Shown here: positions 27,555 through 36,778 of the stretch, piece after piece
How positions within the stretch are numbered: the first letter of the stretch is position 1
How the letters are laid out: every line of letters starts with the position of its first letter
Source: Caecibacteroides pullorum
Lineage (GTDB): Bacteria > Bacteroidota > Bacteroidia > Bacteroidales > Bacteroidaceae
Length of the DNA: 64,000 nt
Assembly (NCBI RefSeq): GCF_019239235.1
Contig: NZ_JAAZTS010000011.1
Span: 1 to 64,000 of the forward strand
Reading direction: 5' to 3'
Translations under genes and position numbers: made by a program
The notes under the pieces: generated by a model
Seen by the model: only the letters and a program-made list of their open reading frames with translations
Database searches by the model: none
Told to the model about the DNA's origin: nothing

Positions 27555-29750
27555 TCATTCTACCTCCGTCAGTTCCACCACATGACTTTGCATCGGGCGG
27601 AAACCAAAGATATCGAGACCGATTTTCATCAGATAGTCACCTGAAAGAATGCGGCCGTTAGATGGAAGTGAAGATTGGGCCTCGGGCATCAGGTTGATTT
27701 CCGCTACCTTGTAGTGCTTCGTCGGGTCAAGTCCCTGCAAGCGGACGGGCAGCAGTTTCTCCTGATAACGCGGATAGACATCGTAAGCAAAGAGTACGGC
27801 CTTGCGGCTGTCTGTGCTCACGTAGTTCACCGCCATGTGGTTACTTTCGTAAGGCGATACCAGACGGTATTGGTTACCGTCCAGGATGATGGATTGCAGA
27901 CGCTTCCAGTTGGCTACGGCCGTCTGGCAGTAGAGCAGTTCCTCGGCACTCAGTTCTTTCAGTCCCAGGTCGAAACCCAGCTTACACATCGAAGCCACAT
28001 CGGTGCGGAACTTGAGGGAAGCTGCCTTGTTCCAGCTCGTCACATGGGCGCACATGGCCTTGGCCGGGAAGAACTGCGAGAAGCCCCATTGGATGTAGAT
28101 GCGCTCCACAGGATCGGTATTGTCGCTACACCAGAATTCGGTGAAATACTTCAGCGCCTCGTAGTCGCAACGTGCACCGCCGCCCGAGCAGAGCATCATG
28201 GGCACGTCGGGATAGTTGTCCTTCACCCGTTTCATCACGTTATAGACGCCGCGGACATGGTCGATGTACAGTTGTCCCTGTTCAGCTTTGAGGTAGGGCG
28301 AATAGATGTTGGTGATAGGGCTGTTGCAGTCCCACTTGAAGTAAGCGATGTCAGGATTCTCCTTCAGCAGCTTGTCCACAATGCTGTAGACATAGTCCTG
28401 CACGGCCGGGTTGCTCAGGTCGAGCACCAGCTGGTTGCGGTAGTAATACGTCTCGCGATTGGGATAATGGATGGCCCAGTCGGGGTGCTGCTCGAAGAGT
28501 TCGCTTTTGGGATTCACCATTTCCGGCTCTATCCATAGTCCGAACTTCACGCCCGCCTCTTTGGCAGCGTCGGTCAGGGCACGGATGCCGCCGGGCAGCT
28601 TGTCGTGCGTCACTTCCCAGTCGCCCAGTCCTGCACGGTCGTCTTTGCGCGGATATTTGTTGCCAAACCATCCGTCGTCCAGCAGAAACATGTCTACACC
28701 CAGGTCTTTGGCTTCCTTCATCAGTTCGGCCAGGATGTCCTGATCGAAGTCGAAGGCTGTGTTTTCCCAGTTGTTGAGCAGGGTCAGGCGTGTACCTTTG
28801 CCGTCCTTCAGCTGATAGTTGCGTGCCCAGGCCTGCAGGTTGCGGCTGCCCTGGCCGGTACCTTCAGTGCTCAGTGTAAAGATGAATTCGGGGGTAGTGA
28901 AGACCTCATCGCGATTCAACCGATAGGCCGACGCATACGGATTGATGCCGGGAATGATGCGCAGGTTGCCCACATTGTCCACCTCGAAGGTGAAGCGGAA
29001 ATTGCCTGTCCACGCCAGTGTGCCCATCAGCACTTCGCCCTGCCGTTCCTGGGCGGGCTGGTCCAGTCCCACGATGAAGAAGGGATGCGTGTGCATGGCG
29101 GCGCGGCTGCCCAGCTTGGTGTCGATCACCTTCTTGCCGAAAAGCAGGGGCTGCGTGCTCATCTGCGCTTCCTTGGCCCAGTCGCTGCTGAACTCCGTCA
29201 GGTAGTAAGCCGGACGGCTGAAGTAAAGCATGGTCGAGGCATAGGCCGACAAAGTAACGGGCTTCTTCTCCTGATGGCGGATTTCGCTCCACGTCTTGAT
29301 GACGTTCTCCTTCGGATAGGCCACGTAGTGCAGCGTCACGTCGACGGGATACTTGTCGTCGCGCAGCTGGATGTCGGTCTGCACGCCTCCCTCCACGGGG
29401 TGCGAGGAGGAAGAAACGTAGTAGAGCCATGTGGAAGGATTTCCGTCGTTGTGGGTGACGGCCAGGGCGGGTTCGAAGAAGTCTTCGTTGCCCGAACCGC
29501 TGTACACCTCCCACCCGCGGCGGCTGACACTGCCGTCCGAGGCGGGGTGTACGCTCCACCCCAGCTCTTTCAGGTCGGACTCGTTCAGCAGCCGTTCACC
29601 AAAGTAGCTCTGGTAGAGGCGGCCGTTGTCGCCCACCTGCAGCACCAGGTCGGTGCGGTCAGTGGAAATGCGTATCTGTTTCATGTCACTGGCATTCAGT
29701 GTAGTGGTGGCGAGCAGTGCAAGTGCCGCCGTTGCGATGAGGTGTTTCAT
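27555..29750 (-). CDS. Secreted alpha-galactosidase, GH36
   Basis: A 731-residue GH36 enzyme releasing terminal alpha-galactose, for example from raffinose, stachyose or melibiose. Signal peptide of about 20 residues. The barrel motif FLLDDGWFG, the nucleophile Asp474 in YFKWDCN and the acid/base Asp543 in WCSDNTDP are in the order and spacing of the family; the CSGGGARCD loop lies between them. Length and the N-terminal beta-sandwich are standard. It follows the GH32 gene by 21 bases. Removing galactose from raffinose yields sucrose, the likely substrate of the neighbour. Confidence 0.95.
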   Translation of the reverse strand: MKHLIATAALALLATTTLNASDMKQIRISTDRTDLVLQVGDNGRLYQSYFGERLLNESDLKELGWSVHPASDGSVSRRGWEVYSGSGNEDFFEPALAVTHNDGNPSTWLYYVSSSSHPVEGGVQTDIQLRDDKYPVDVTLHYVAYPKENVIKTWSEIRHQEKKPVTLSAYASTMLYFSRPAYYLTEFSSDWAKEAQMSTQPLLFGKKVIDTKLGSRAAMHTHPFFIVGLDQPAQERQGEVLMGTLAWTGNFRFTFEVDNVGNLRIIPGINPYASAYRLNRDEVFTTPEFIFTLSTEGTGQGSRNLQAWARNYQLKDGKGTRLTLLNNWENTAFDFDQDILAELMKEAKDLGVDMFLLDDGWFGNKYPRKDDRAGLGDWEVTHDKLPGGIRALTDAAKEAGVKFGLWIEPEMVNPKSELFEQHPDWAIHYPNRETYYYRNQLVLDLSNPAVQDYVYSIVDKLLKENPDIAYFKWDCNSPITNIYSPYLKAEQGQLYIDHVRGVYNVMKRVKDNYPDVPMMLCSGGGARCDYEALKYFTEFWCSDNTDPVERIYIQWGFSQFFPAKAMCAHVTSWNKAASLKFRTDVASMCKLGFDLGLKELSAEELLYCQTAVANWKRLQSIILDGNQYRLVSPYESNHMAVNYVSTDSRKAVLFAYDVYPRYQEKLLPVRLQGLDPTKHYKVAEINLMPEAQSSLPSNGRILSGDYLMKIGLDIFGFRPMQSHVVELTEVE

Positions 29751-29771
29751 GGGATATAAGGGCTTTTAGTG

Positions 29772-31643
29772 TTACAATCCTAACTGATGTACTTTCAGGT
29801 TCTTCACTTCGGCCTCACCTCCCTGGGTATAGAAACGCAGAGTGTTGTAGGGCTGGGTGGGGAACACGAGGTTGGTCATGGCGATGCGGCCACCGTCTAC
29901 GAAGATTTCGACAGAGCACTTGTCTACAAACACATCAAGGTGATATGTCTTGCCTTCGCACAGAGAGAGCGGTGCCCAGGTGCCCAGAGCGAAATCGTTG
30001 ATGTAGTTCACTGATTCGGTCTTGCGGTGGTCGTCGGTTTCTTTGGCGTGAGGTTCTGCTTTCTCGCCGAAAGCGGTCAGTCCGCTTTGGGTACGATCCA
30101 TGACGAGACGACCGGCCTTCATGTCGAGGTAGATGTCTACCTTTTCGCCCTTGTCGTTCAGCAGTTGGAAGCCTGTGGCTTGTGCTTTGCCCGGGGTGAT
30201 GTCCATTTCCAGTTCGCAAGCGCCTTCGGCACCGGTAGCCAGCGGGCTGACCAGATGTTCGTCGGCCAGGGTGAAGTCGTTGACGGGGGTAGTGCCTTTG
30301 CGCAGGCCTTCGGTCTCCTTCACGGCATTGGCGGCCATGTAGATTTCACCGTTCTTGGTATAGAGTGAAAGCTCGCGAGGCAGGGCGTTGGCACCGCGGT
30401 ACTGGCGGATGGGGGTTACGTTGGCATACTGCCAGTTGCTCATCCAGGGAACTGCGATGGTGCGGTCGCCGGTGTTCGAGAAGCAGACAGTAGCGTAGTG
30501 GTCCTTACCGAAGTCGAGCCACTTGGTAACGCTCTTGTCCGTGTCGCACTTGAATTCCTTGCCGTCGAATTCACCTACGAAATATTCCGTAGCACTACCG
30601 CCGAAGGGGCAGCCGGGGTTGATGTTGACAATCATCACCCACTTCATGTTGTCCTTGTTGCCGTCGACAGGCAGCTGTACGAAGTCGGGACACTCAAACT
30701 GGTTGGGTTGTACGCCGTAACCTTCGCCAAACTGGCTGAGGTATTCCCAGTTCTTCATGTCGGTGGACGAGTAGAAACGCATGTTTTTGTCGGCGGAAAC
30801 AATCATGTACCACTTCTGTGCGGGTTCGTACCAGAAGACTTTCGGGTCGCGGAAGTCCTTCAGTCCGTCGAACGGCGTCAGGATGGGGTTCTTTTCGTAT
30901 TTGGTATAGGTGCGGCCGTTGTCGTTGCTGTAGGCCATGCACTGTATCTGTCCGTGCTCGTCGCTGGCCGAGGTGTAGAAAGCAATCATGGCGTCCTTGC
31001 CGTAGCCGGCGCTGTTGTTCTTGTCGATAACGGAACTACCCGAGAAGATGTGTCCCAGCGTGTCGCGGGCAATAGCCGGATCAAGGTGTTCCCAGTGGAT
31101 GAGGTCGCGGCTGACGGAGTGTCCCCAGTGCATGTTGCCCCACTTCGATCCGTAGGGGTTGTACTGGAAATACAGGTGATATTCGCCGTCTTTGTAGACC
31201 AGACCGTTGGCGTCGTTCATCCAGCCATAGAGCGGCGTGTGGTGATAGACGGGACGGTAATAGTCGGTATTGGTGGTGTCGAAGGTGTCGGCCAGGCGGA
31301 TGCTGTCCCAGCAGATGGCGTTAGCAGCCACACGACCGATGGTCACCGTGGCTTCCTTCGCTCCCTGCGGCAGGGCGAAGGGCACGTAATATTCTACGCT
31401 ATCGACTGCCAGACGTACGTCCATGGCCATGTCGGCGGGGCTGCCCGTGATGAGTTTCACCTTGCCTTCGTTGCAAGACTCCTGGATGGGGAGGATGAGG
31501 TATCGGGTTGGGTTTGTGATGTGAACGATGGTGAGCGTGTCGCCTTGGTGTTCCAGGCGGATGCCGTTGCTCTGCGGCTGGCAGGCTGTCAGTGCGGCAG
31601 CTGTTGCCAAAGTCATTGTCAGGTGATTGAAAATCCTTTTCAT
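29772..31643 (-). CDS. GH32 lipoprotein (sucrose/fructan hydrolase)
   Basis: Beta-fructosidase of 623 residues. A lipobox with Cys21 (ALTAC) predicts a lipid anchor. The catalytic five-bladed propeller has the nucleophile motif WMNDANG (family WMNDPNG, with Ala for Pro) near residue 141, the RDP motif near 265 and the acid/base glutamate in FECPDF near 318; a C-terminal beta-sandwich follows. It probably splits sucrose, raffinose or short fructans and frees fructose for the fructokinase. Upstream lies the 42-bp repeat array, then the TonB-dependent receptor gene. Confidence 0.94.
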   Translation of the reverse strand: MKRIFNHLTMTLATAAALTACQPQSNGIRLEHQGDTLTIVHITNPTRYLILPIQESCNEGKVKLITGSPADMAMDVRLAVDSVEYYVPFALPQGAKEATVTIGRVAANAICWDSIRLADTFDTTNTDYYRPVYHHTPLYGWMNDANGLVYKDGEYHLYFQYNPYGSKWGNMHWGHSVSRDLIHWEHLDPAIARDTLGHIFSGSSVIDKNNSAGYGKDAMIAFYTSASDEHGQIQCMAYSNDNGRTYTKYEKNPILTPFDGLKDFRDPKVFWYEPAQKWYMIVSADKNMRFYSSTDMKNWEYLSQFGEGYGVQPNQFECPDFVQLPVDGNKDNMKWVMIVNINPGCPFGGSATEYFVGEFDGKEFKCDTDKSVTKWLDFGKDHYATVCFSNTGDRTIAVPWMSNWQYANVTPIRQYRGANALPRELSLYTKNGEIYMAANAVKETEGLRKGTTPVNDFTLADEHLVSPLATGAEGACELEMDITPGKAQATGFQLLNDKGEKVDIYLDMKAGRLVMDRTQSGLTAFGEKAEPHAKETDDHRKTESVNYINDFALGTWAPLSLCEGKTYHLDVFVDKCSVEIFVDGGRIAMTNLVFPTQPYNTLRFYTQGGEAEVKNLKVHQLGL

Positions 31644-31691
31644 GGTTCTATTGTTTTTGAGCGTTTAAATGTACAGATTATTTTTGAATTA

Positions 31692-31925
31692 GCCTCACCG
31701 GTGTGGCGGGTTTCCGCAGGGCTTCGGCGACGAGCCTCACCGGTGCGGCGGGTCTCCGACGGGCTTCGGCAGTGTGCCTCACCGGTGTGGCGGGTCTCCG
31801 ACGGGCTTCGGCGACGAGCCTCACCGGTGCGGCGGGTCTCCGACGGGCTTCGCCGTTGAGCCTCACCGGTGTGGCAGGTTTCCGCAGGGCTTCGGCGTCG
31901 TGCCTCACCGGTGTGGCCGGCCGGG
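31692..31925. repeat. 42-bp tandem repeat array (5 full units plus a partial one)
   Basis: Units start at 31692, 31734, 31776, 31818, 31860 and 31902. Each opens GCCTCACCGGTG and contains GGGCTTCGGC (once GGGCTTCGCC). CACCGGTG is a perfect palindrome. The period is 14 codons, so reading frames stay open through the array on both strands: on the minus strand 31678-31908 encodes 76 residues of a 14-residue repeat rich in Arg, Ala and Pro. It starts only 5 bases past the receptor stop codon and is GC-rich. I see it as non-coding by default; translation is possible. Confidence 0.9.
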
Positions 31926-31929
31926 AGGA

Positions 31930-34296
31930 TCAGAATTTCAGGCTGGCGCTGAATTCGACGGTGAACGGACGGATGTAGCTACCCGCCATGACGTGTCCGG
32001 CATACTGTCCGGCGTCTTCCTTTTCGATCAGTTCGGCACCGGCGATGCTGCCTTTGGCGCCTGTCTGGTTCAGGAAGTTCACGACGGTGCAGCCCAGGGC
32101 AAGTTTCTTGTTCACCTGCCAGTTCAGTCCGCCGAAGGTCTCCCAGCGGCCGTTGAAGTAGTAGGCGTCGTTGATGTTGGCGTAGGTCTTGCTGAAGTAG
32201 CGGAAGCTGGTCCAGATCTTCAGGTCCTTGGTGATCATGTAGCTGGGGTCTATTTCGACGATGACCTGCGGGATTTCGGCTACGATGTTGCCCGTGGCGT
32301 TGATTTCGCCCACGTATCCGTCGGAGAAGGTGACAGAGGTCTCATACTTCTTGTAAGTCGGCTTCTGGTAGGTGAAGAGGAAGTGCAGGTCGAATCCCTT
32401 GAAGGGGCGGGTAACGACGTCGGTGGTCCAACCCAGCGTCTGGATGTCGTAGGTCAGCGGGGCGGCCATGATTTCCGTCTGTCCGGCAGCGGTCTTGTGC
32501 TGCAGGTTCAGGGTAGAGTTGTTGTTCGTCTTCGAGATATAGGAGAAGAGCGAGGTCAGACTCAACCATTCGTTGTTGTAGTAGATTCCGGCACGTCCCA
32601 GGGGTACGGAGATCTTGTCCGTGTTGGGCAGGGTGGCAGGAGCGAAGTTTTCGATTTTCGGATGCTGGGTGATGTAGGTGAAGTCGCCGGTGAAGCCGAA
32701 TGACTTGGTCAGCTTGTAGGTGGCGGCAGCGGTCAGAGCGTAGTTCAGCCAGTCGTAGCTCATTGCAGTGGGGGCAATCTGAGTACCGTCGGGAGCCGTA
32801 GCACCCAAGTAGTAGTTGGCAAAGCGGCCTACGTATTCGCCGTTGGCGTTCTTTACGGCTGCGTTGTCGCCGCGCAGGGCTTGGTATTCCAGGCGGGCAC
32901 CGTAGTAGAGGTTCAGCTTGTCGGTTACGTCCCAGTCGTGGGTGAAGTAGAGGGCCAGCTTGTTCTCGTGTCCCTTGTAGTATTCCGAAGCGTTCTTGTT
33001 GAAGTCATAGTAGTATCCGTTCCCGGCGTAGGTGCGTCCGGCATAGGTGGCGTAGTCTGCGTTGTAGAGGCGCACGGGGTAACTGCCGTCGGTGGGAACG
33101 GACTGGTCGTACATGGTGGTGGCCGATGCGTAGTCGATATCATAGTACCATTCGTTCAGGCCAAGGCGCCAGGTGCTGTTGCCTGTGTGGCGTGACAGTT
33201 CGGTGGTGAACATGAACGAATCGATAAATCCGCGGTTGAGGCACGACATGCGGCTCTGCACGTATTCGCCCGTGTAGGGCTTCATGCTGCCGTCAGCGGC
33301 TTCGTAGAGATAGTTGATGCCGGCTTCATTCTGGTCGAGCGACATCGGGGTCTGGTAAACGCACGAGCCGGTGGAGTGGTCATATTTCATGATGGTGCGC
33401 CAGTTCAGTCCGTTGTCCCAAGTGTAGTTGTTCATCAGGGTGAACTCGCTGCCCTTGTTCTGCACGGCGTCGTAGAGGTTAGTCTTCTTTACTTCGCCCG
33501 TGCGCATGTCGCGATACATCATTTCGTTGTCCATTGGCAGGTAGGAAGTAGTTCCGAGGGCGAACTGGCCGAACTCTTTCACGCTTCCGTCGCCCACGTA
33601 GACGAACGGGGCTGATTGTGTGGCATACATGTAGACTGGATGGCTGTTGCTGTAGTGATAGATGGCGGTCAGTTCGCCACGGTTATCGTTGTATTTCTTC
33701 GTCAGGGCGAATTTATAGATCTGCGTGCGGTCCTGGAAGGGAGTCGATTTGATTTTGAACGTTCCCGGGTCGAAGTCCTGGTAGATGCTTCCGCTGTAAT
33801 ACCAGTCACGGGCGATGTCGCCGTTCACGTTGAGCGAGAACTCCTGCATGCCGAAGTGGTTGCTCTTGTAGTTCAGGGTGCCGTGAAAGCCTTTCTGCCC
33901 CAGCTGGGTGAAGGAGTTGACGGCGTATCCGATGTTTCCGGTAGTGATGGCTGTCTCCGAAATTTTCAGCAGTCCCACGTGGTTCAGGCTGGCGTCGGCA
34001 CGCCAAAGGGAGTTGACTGAATGAGGATTGGTAGCGTAAGTGACGGGGATGCCGTTTTCCAATACATTGACGTCGGCCGAGGGTAGTCCGATCTGGATTT
34101 CACGTGGACCGTTGGCACTGGCGGCGTTCAGCATCACGTTACGGTTTTCCTCCTCTTTACTGGAGCTTTCCGTTTGTGGCTGTTCCGATGATTTCTTTTC
34201 TTCTTGTGCGAAAATGTTTCCACAAGTCAATCCGAGCAACAAAAAAGCTGCTGCGGCGCGATAGCATACTGCATGTCTTTTCATACCTGTTTTCAT
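31930..34296 (-). CDS. TonB-dependent receptor-like outer-membrane protein
   Basis: A 788-residue predicted outer-membrane beta-barrel. The signal peptide ends near FAQ (about residue 31); then comes a polar Gln/Glu/Ser-rich linker and a plug-like region (about 60-160, with IQIGLPSADVNVLENGIP). The rest alternates Tyr/Trp-rich strands and ends in SASLKF, a typical outer-membrane C-terminus. It lacks the extra N-terminal carboxypeptidase-like domain of SusC proteins, and no SusD gene follows. Its place ahead of GH32 and GH36 suggests uptake of a raffinose- or sucrose-type sugar (inference). M5 is an alternative start. A minus-strand TACATTTG at 34370-34377 may be its -7 element. Confidence 0.8.
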   Translation of the reverse strand: MKTGMKRHAVCYRAAAAFLLLGLTCGNIFAQEEKKSSEQPQTESSSKEEENRNVMLNAASANGPREIQIGLPSADVNVLENGIPVTYATNPHSVNSLWRADASLNHVGLLKISETAITTGNIGYAVNSFTQLGQKGFHGTLNYKSNHFGMQEFSLNVNGDIARDWYYSGSIYQDFDPGTFKIKSTPFQDRTQIYKFALTKKYNDNRGELTAIYHYSNSHPVYMYATQSAPFVYVGDGSVKEFGQFALGTTSYLPMDNEMMYRDMRTGEVKKTNLYDAVQNKGSEFTLMNNYTWDNGLNWRTIMKYDHSTGSCVYQTPMSLDQNEAGINYLYEAADGSMKPYTGEYVQSRMSCLNRGFIDSFMFTTELSRHTGNSTWRLGLNEWYYDIDYASATTMYDQSVPTDGSYPVRLYNADYATYAGRTYAGNGYYYDFNKNASEYYKGHENKLALYFTHDWDVTDKLNLYYGARLEYQALRGDNAAVKNANGEYVGRFANYYLGATAPDGTQIAPTAMSYDWLNYALTAAATYKLTKSFGFTGDFTYITQHPKIENFAPATLPNTDKISVPLGRAGIYYNNEWLSLTSLFSYISKTNNNSTLNLQHKTAAGQTEIMAAPLTYDIQTLGWTTDVVTRPFKGFDLHFLFTYQKPTYKKYETSVTFSDGYVGEINATGNIVAEIPQVIVEIDPSYMITKDLKIWTSFRYFSKTYANINDAYYFNGRWETFGGLNWQVNKKLALGCTVVNFLNQTGAKGSIAGAELIEKEDAGQYAGHVMAGSYIRPFTVEFSASLKF

Positions 34297-34402
34297 GGTA
34301 CGTTATTTAATAAGTTAATAATTGAAGTTTCGCTTTTCGGTCATCGGGCGTTTTGCCTGAAGGCCTGTGCAAATGTATGCAGTCGTTCGCAGGAAGGATA
34401 AA

Positions 34403-34447
34403 AAAAATGTTTCATTCCCTGTCATCAGGGTTACATGAAACATTTTT
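34403..34447 (-). terminator. Terminator of the polygalacturonase operon
   Basis: Stem AAAAATGTTTCAT with its exact complement and an inner CCCT/AGGG pair, followed on the minus strand by a T run. Lies about 110 bases after the GH28 stop and before the receptor gene. Confidence 0.8.
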
Positions 34448-34473
34448 GATAAGGAATGTAACAAAATGGATAG

Positions 34474-34536
34474 ACGTCAGCTTCAGCGACTTAAACGTCA
34501 GCTTGGGTTCGCTAACCCTCAGCTTGACGTTTTCCG
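34474..34536. repeat. Three 21-bp repeats after the polygalacturonase gene
   Basis: Units start at 34474, 34495 and 34516, each holding TCAGCTT at the same place; the first two begin ACGTCAGCTT. The sequence core differs from the other 21-22 bp groups but the period and number are the same. Units two and three together fold: AACGTCA with TGACGTT and GGGTT with AACCC. Confidence 0.75.
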
Positions 34537-34553
34537 TGTGGAGGCCGGTTGGC

Positions 34554-35972
34554 TCAGGGCTTGTAGACTTTTCCGTCCGACGTGATGTTGCGGTAGGTGA
34601 TGCCGGTAGCGTCGTCCGTGACCATCAGTGGCCGGCCGTCGGGCTGCTCGTAGTGGAAGTGTACATTGTCCAGCCGGATGTTGCGGGCATGGCGGATGTA
34701 GAAGCCTTTGGCAGGAACGGTGCCGAATATCCATGGTTCGGGATATACTTTCTCTTGTTCGGGCGGCGTACGCTGTCCGTCGGCTTCGGTGTAGCCGCCT
34801 TGGTGATAAATATGGATGTTGCTCAGGCTGACATCTTCAATGATGGCTCCGGGTATGCCGCTGATGATGGACGAATAGCGCGAGTCGGCGTTGAACACGT
34901 TGACGTTGCTGATGAGGATGCGCTTCATGCTGCCCACGGGTGTCCCCTCAGGACTGCGCATACGTGCGCCTAGGCGAAGGAAGATGGGGGAGTTGACGAT
35001 GTCGCGCATGGTGATGTTGCTGATAACAATGTCTTCCAGGCGTCCGCCATCCACTGTTTCGAGTGCCAGACCGCGGCAACGCTCAAAGATGCAGTTGGTG
35101 ATGGCGATGTTCTTGAATCCGCCGCTCGACTCGGTGCCCAGTTTGATGCGTCCTGTCACAAAACCATGGTCGGGGGCTTGCGGCTCGTCGCGTTGCCATG
35201 TGCAGTCCAGCACACTGCCGCGGTCGTATCCGCTGACCAAACAGTCGGAGATGGTGACGTCTTCCGTGTCTTTGAAGTAGCCTAAAGCGTAAGACGATTT
35301 CAGGACGATGGCATCATCCCACGGGCTGTTGACTGTGCACTGGCTGATGCGTACGTTCTTACAACAGTCTATGTCGAATCCGTCGCGGTTGGTGTCCACC
35401 TTCAGGTTCAGGATGGTCAGGTTGTCCACACCCGTGGCCAGCAGACCGAAGTGGCCGCAGCGCAGCATGGAGAAATCTTTCAGCGTGACGTTCTTGCAGA
35501 GCTTCAGGCTGATGGCCTTGTTGCCTACGCCTGGCAGTCGGCTTTCTTCTCGTGTCAGCCCGTGACCGTCAATCAGTCCCGGGCCGCTGATGGTGATGTC
35601 TTCCAGTCCGATGCCCCAGATGAGCGAGTTCTTCCAGTGGCTGTGGCCGAAATCCTGGTAGCGGTTGTGTTCGTTGGCTTCCGCTTCGTCATAGCCATCG
35701 GTAGCGGAAGGGAAGGCGGCTGTAATCACGGTGCCTTGTTCCATCAGCAGATGGACGTGGCTGGCCAGTCGGATGGAGTAGCAGGCATAGTTGCCAGCGG
35801 GCAAGTAGACGGTACCTCCGCCATTGGCGGCTGCTTCCTGGATGGCACGGTTGATAGCGGGGCTGTCTATAGTCTTTCCGTCGGCTTTGGCACCGTAGTC
35901 TTTTACATTATATACGTCGGCTTGGATTGCTGCCGTGCAGAGGCAGAGCAGCAGGAACAATATCTTTTTCAT
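34554..35972 (-). CDS. GH28 polygalacturonase-type hydrolase, secreted
   Basis: A right-handed beta-helix glycosidase of 472 residues with a signal peptide ending near IQA (residue 18). Family motifs are present: NRDGFDID (usual NTDGxD), SPWDDAIVLKS with the paired catalytic aspartates, and GRIKLG (the RIK substrate-binding motif). The repeated INV/ISNV/ITN turns match the helix coils. Probably acts on galacturonan or a related pectic chain. Last gene of a three-gene operon; its ATG overlaps the preceding stop codon by one base (TAATG). Confidence 0.92.
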   Translation of the reverse strand: MKKILFLLLCLCTAAIQADVYNVKDYGAKADGKTIDSPAINRAIQEAAANGGGTVYLPAGNYACYSIRLASHVHLLMEQGTVITAAFPSATDGYDEAEANEHNRYQDFGHSHWKNSLIWGIGLEDITISGPGLIDGHGLTREESRLPGVGNKAISLKLCKNVTLKDFSMLRCGHFGLLATGVDNLTILNLKVDTNRDGFDIDCCKNVRISQCTVNSPWDDAIVLKSSYALGYFKDTEDVTISDCLVSGYDRGSVLDCTWQRDEPQAPDHGFVTGRIKLGTESSGGFKNIAITNCIFERCRGLALETVDGGRLEDIVISNITMRDIVNSPIFLRLGARMRSPEGTPVGSMKRILISNVNVFNADSRYSSIISGIPGAIIEDVSLSNIHIYHQGGYTEADGQRTPPEQEKVYPEPWIFGTVPAKGFYIRHARNIRLDNVHFHYEQPDGRPLMVTDDATGITYRNITSDGKVYKP

Positions 35973-36778
35973 TATTGTAGGGGCATTAAGGTAAATCGTT
36001 TCAAGTAAGAGGCATTTCCGTACATGGTGTGCTCGTCGGACAGATTCCAGAAACCGTCTTTCGAAGTGGGGTTGGCATCCCAGTCGATTACAGCCCAGCA
36101 GAGACCTATTTCATTGCCTTCTTTGAGGACGGTTGGACGGGAGAATTCCGGCCCGTCGGCATCGGCATGGTCGAAGGGAGTGATGTAGAACTCCAGCGTC
36201 AGTTTGCCGGCTTCGCCTTCACGAAAGTCATAGTGGTAGGCGTAGTCGGCGTAGGGTTTCTGCTTCAGCCACACTTGTGGTCCCCAAAGCATGCACCAGT
36301 CGCGTCCGTGGGGTGGTGTGAAGATGTGGTAGTTCTGTGCGTGGCAGCCATGAAACTTGAACCAGGCCTGCCAGACATCTTTAGGAGCAGTTGGGTGGAA
36401 GCGGTCGATGAACGGGCCTCCTGAGCAGTCACCGTCCACTACTACTTCGAAAATGTCCGTATTCAGCGAGTTTTCATTGAAGCGCCAGTAGTTGTCCCAG
36501 GCTTCGTAGAGAAAATACAATTTCTGGGTTTCGGCACACCAACCTACCTTTACGCTGATCTGCAAGGTTTCGGTGTTTGGAGCGGCATGCTTACCTTCGT
36601 CTTCTTTCATTGCGGCTTCAGTTATGGTATAGCTGTCGGGTACACAGGACCAGTCGCGGGTATCACCGTCCAGGACGGGGACTTCATCGGCTGCAAACTG
36701 GTAGACTTTGTAATCCTGCGCGTTGGCTGGCAGATACGTCAGCAGCAGGAACAGGGAAAGATACAAATGTTTCATCAT
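35972..36778 (-). CDS. Carbohydrate-binding family 9-like protein, secreted
   Basis: A 268-residue protein with a signal peptide (ending near NAQ) and a single beta-sandwich resembling CBM9-like sugar-binding domains: the DGDTRDW start, a central LYFLYEAWDN and NTDIFEVVVDGD strand pair, and a late LTLEFYITPFD. No catalytic residues are evident. Its stop overlaps the GH28 start by one base and its ATG overlaps the upstream gene stop by four bases (ATGA), so all three are translated as one unit. It may bind the pectic substrate or its products. Confidence 0.75.
   Translation of the reverse strand: MMKHLYLSLFLLLTYLPANAQDYKVYQFAADEVPVLDGDTRDWSCVPDSYTITEAAMKEDEGKHAAPNTETLQISVKVGWCAETQKLYFLYEAWDNYWRFNENSLNTDIFEVVVDGDCSGGPFIDRFHPTAPKDVWQAWFKFHGCHAQNYHIFTPPHGRDWCMLWGPQVWLKQKPYADYAYHYDFREGEAGKLTLEFYITPFDHADADGPEFSRPTVLKEGNEIGLCWAVIDWDANPTSKDGFWNLSDEHTMYGNASYLKRFTLMPLQ

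Noticed and set aside
28605-29759. 384-codon open frame opposite the GH36 gene
   Set aside because: Shadow of a real gene with strong catalytic motifs; its residue content is that of an antisense frame.
30498-31859. 453-codon open frame on the plus strand opposite the GH32 gene
   Set aside because: It mirrors a well-supported GH32 gene and runs into the 42-bp repeats, whose period keeps all frames open. No family resemblance.
31692-31925. CRISPR array
   Set aside because: The 42-bp units are contiguous with no unique spacers, and no cas genes are near.
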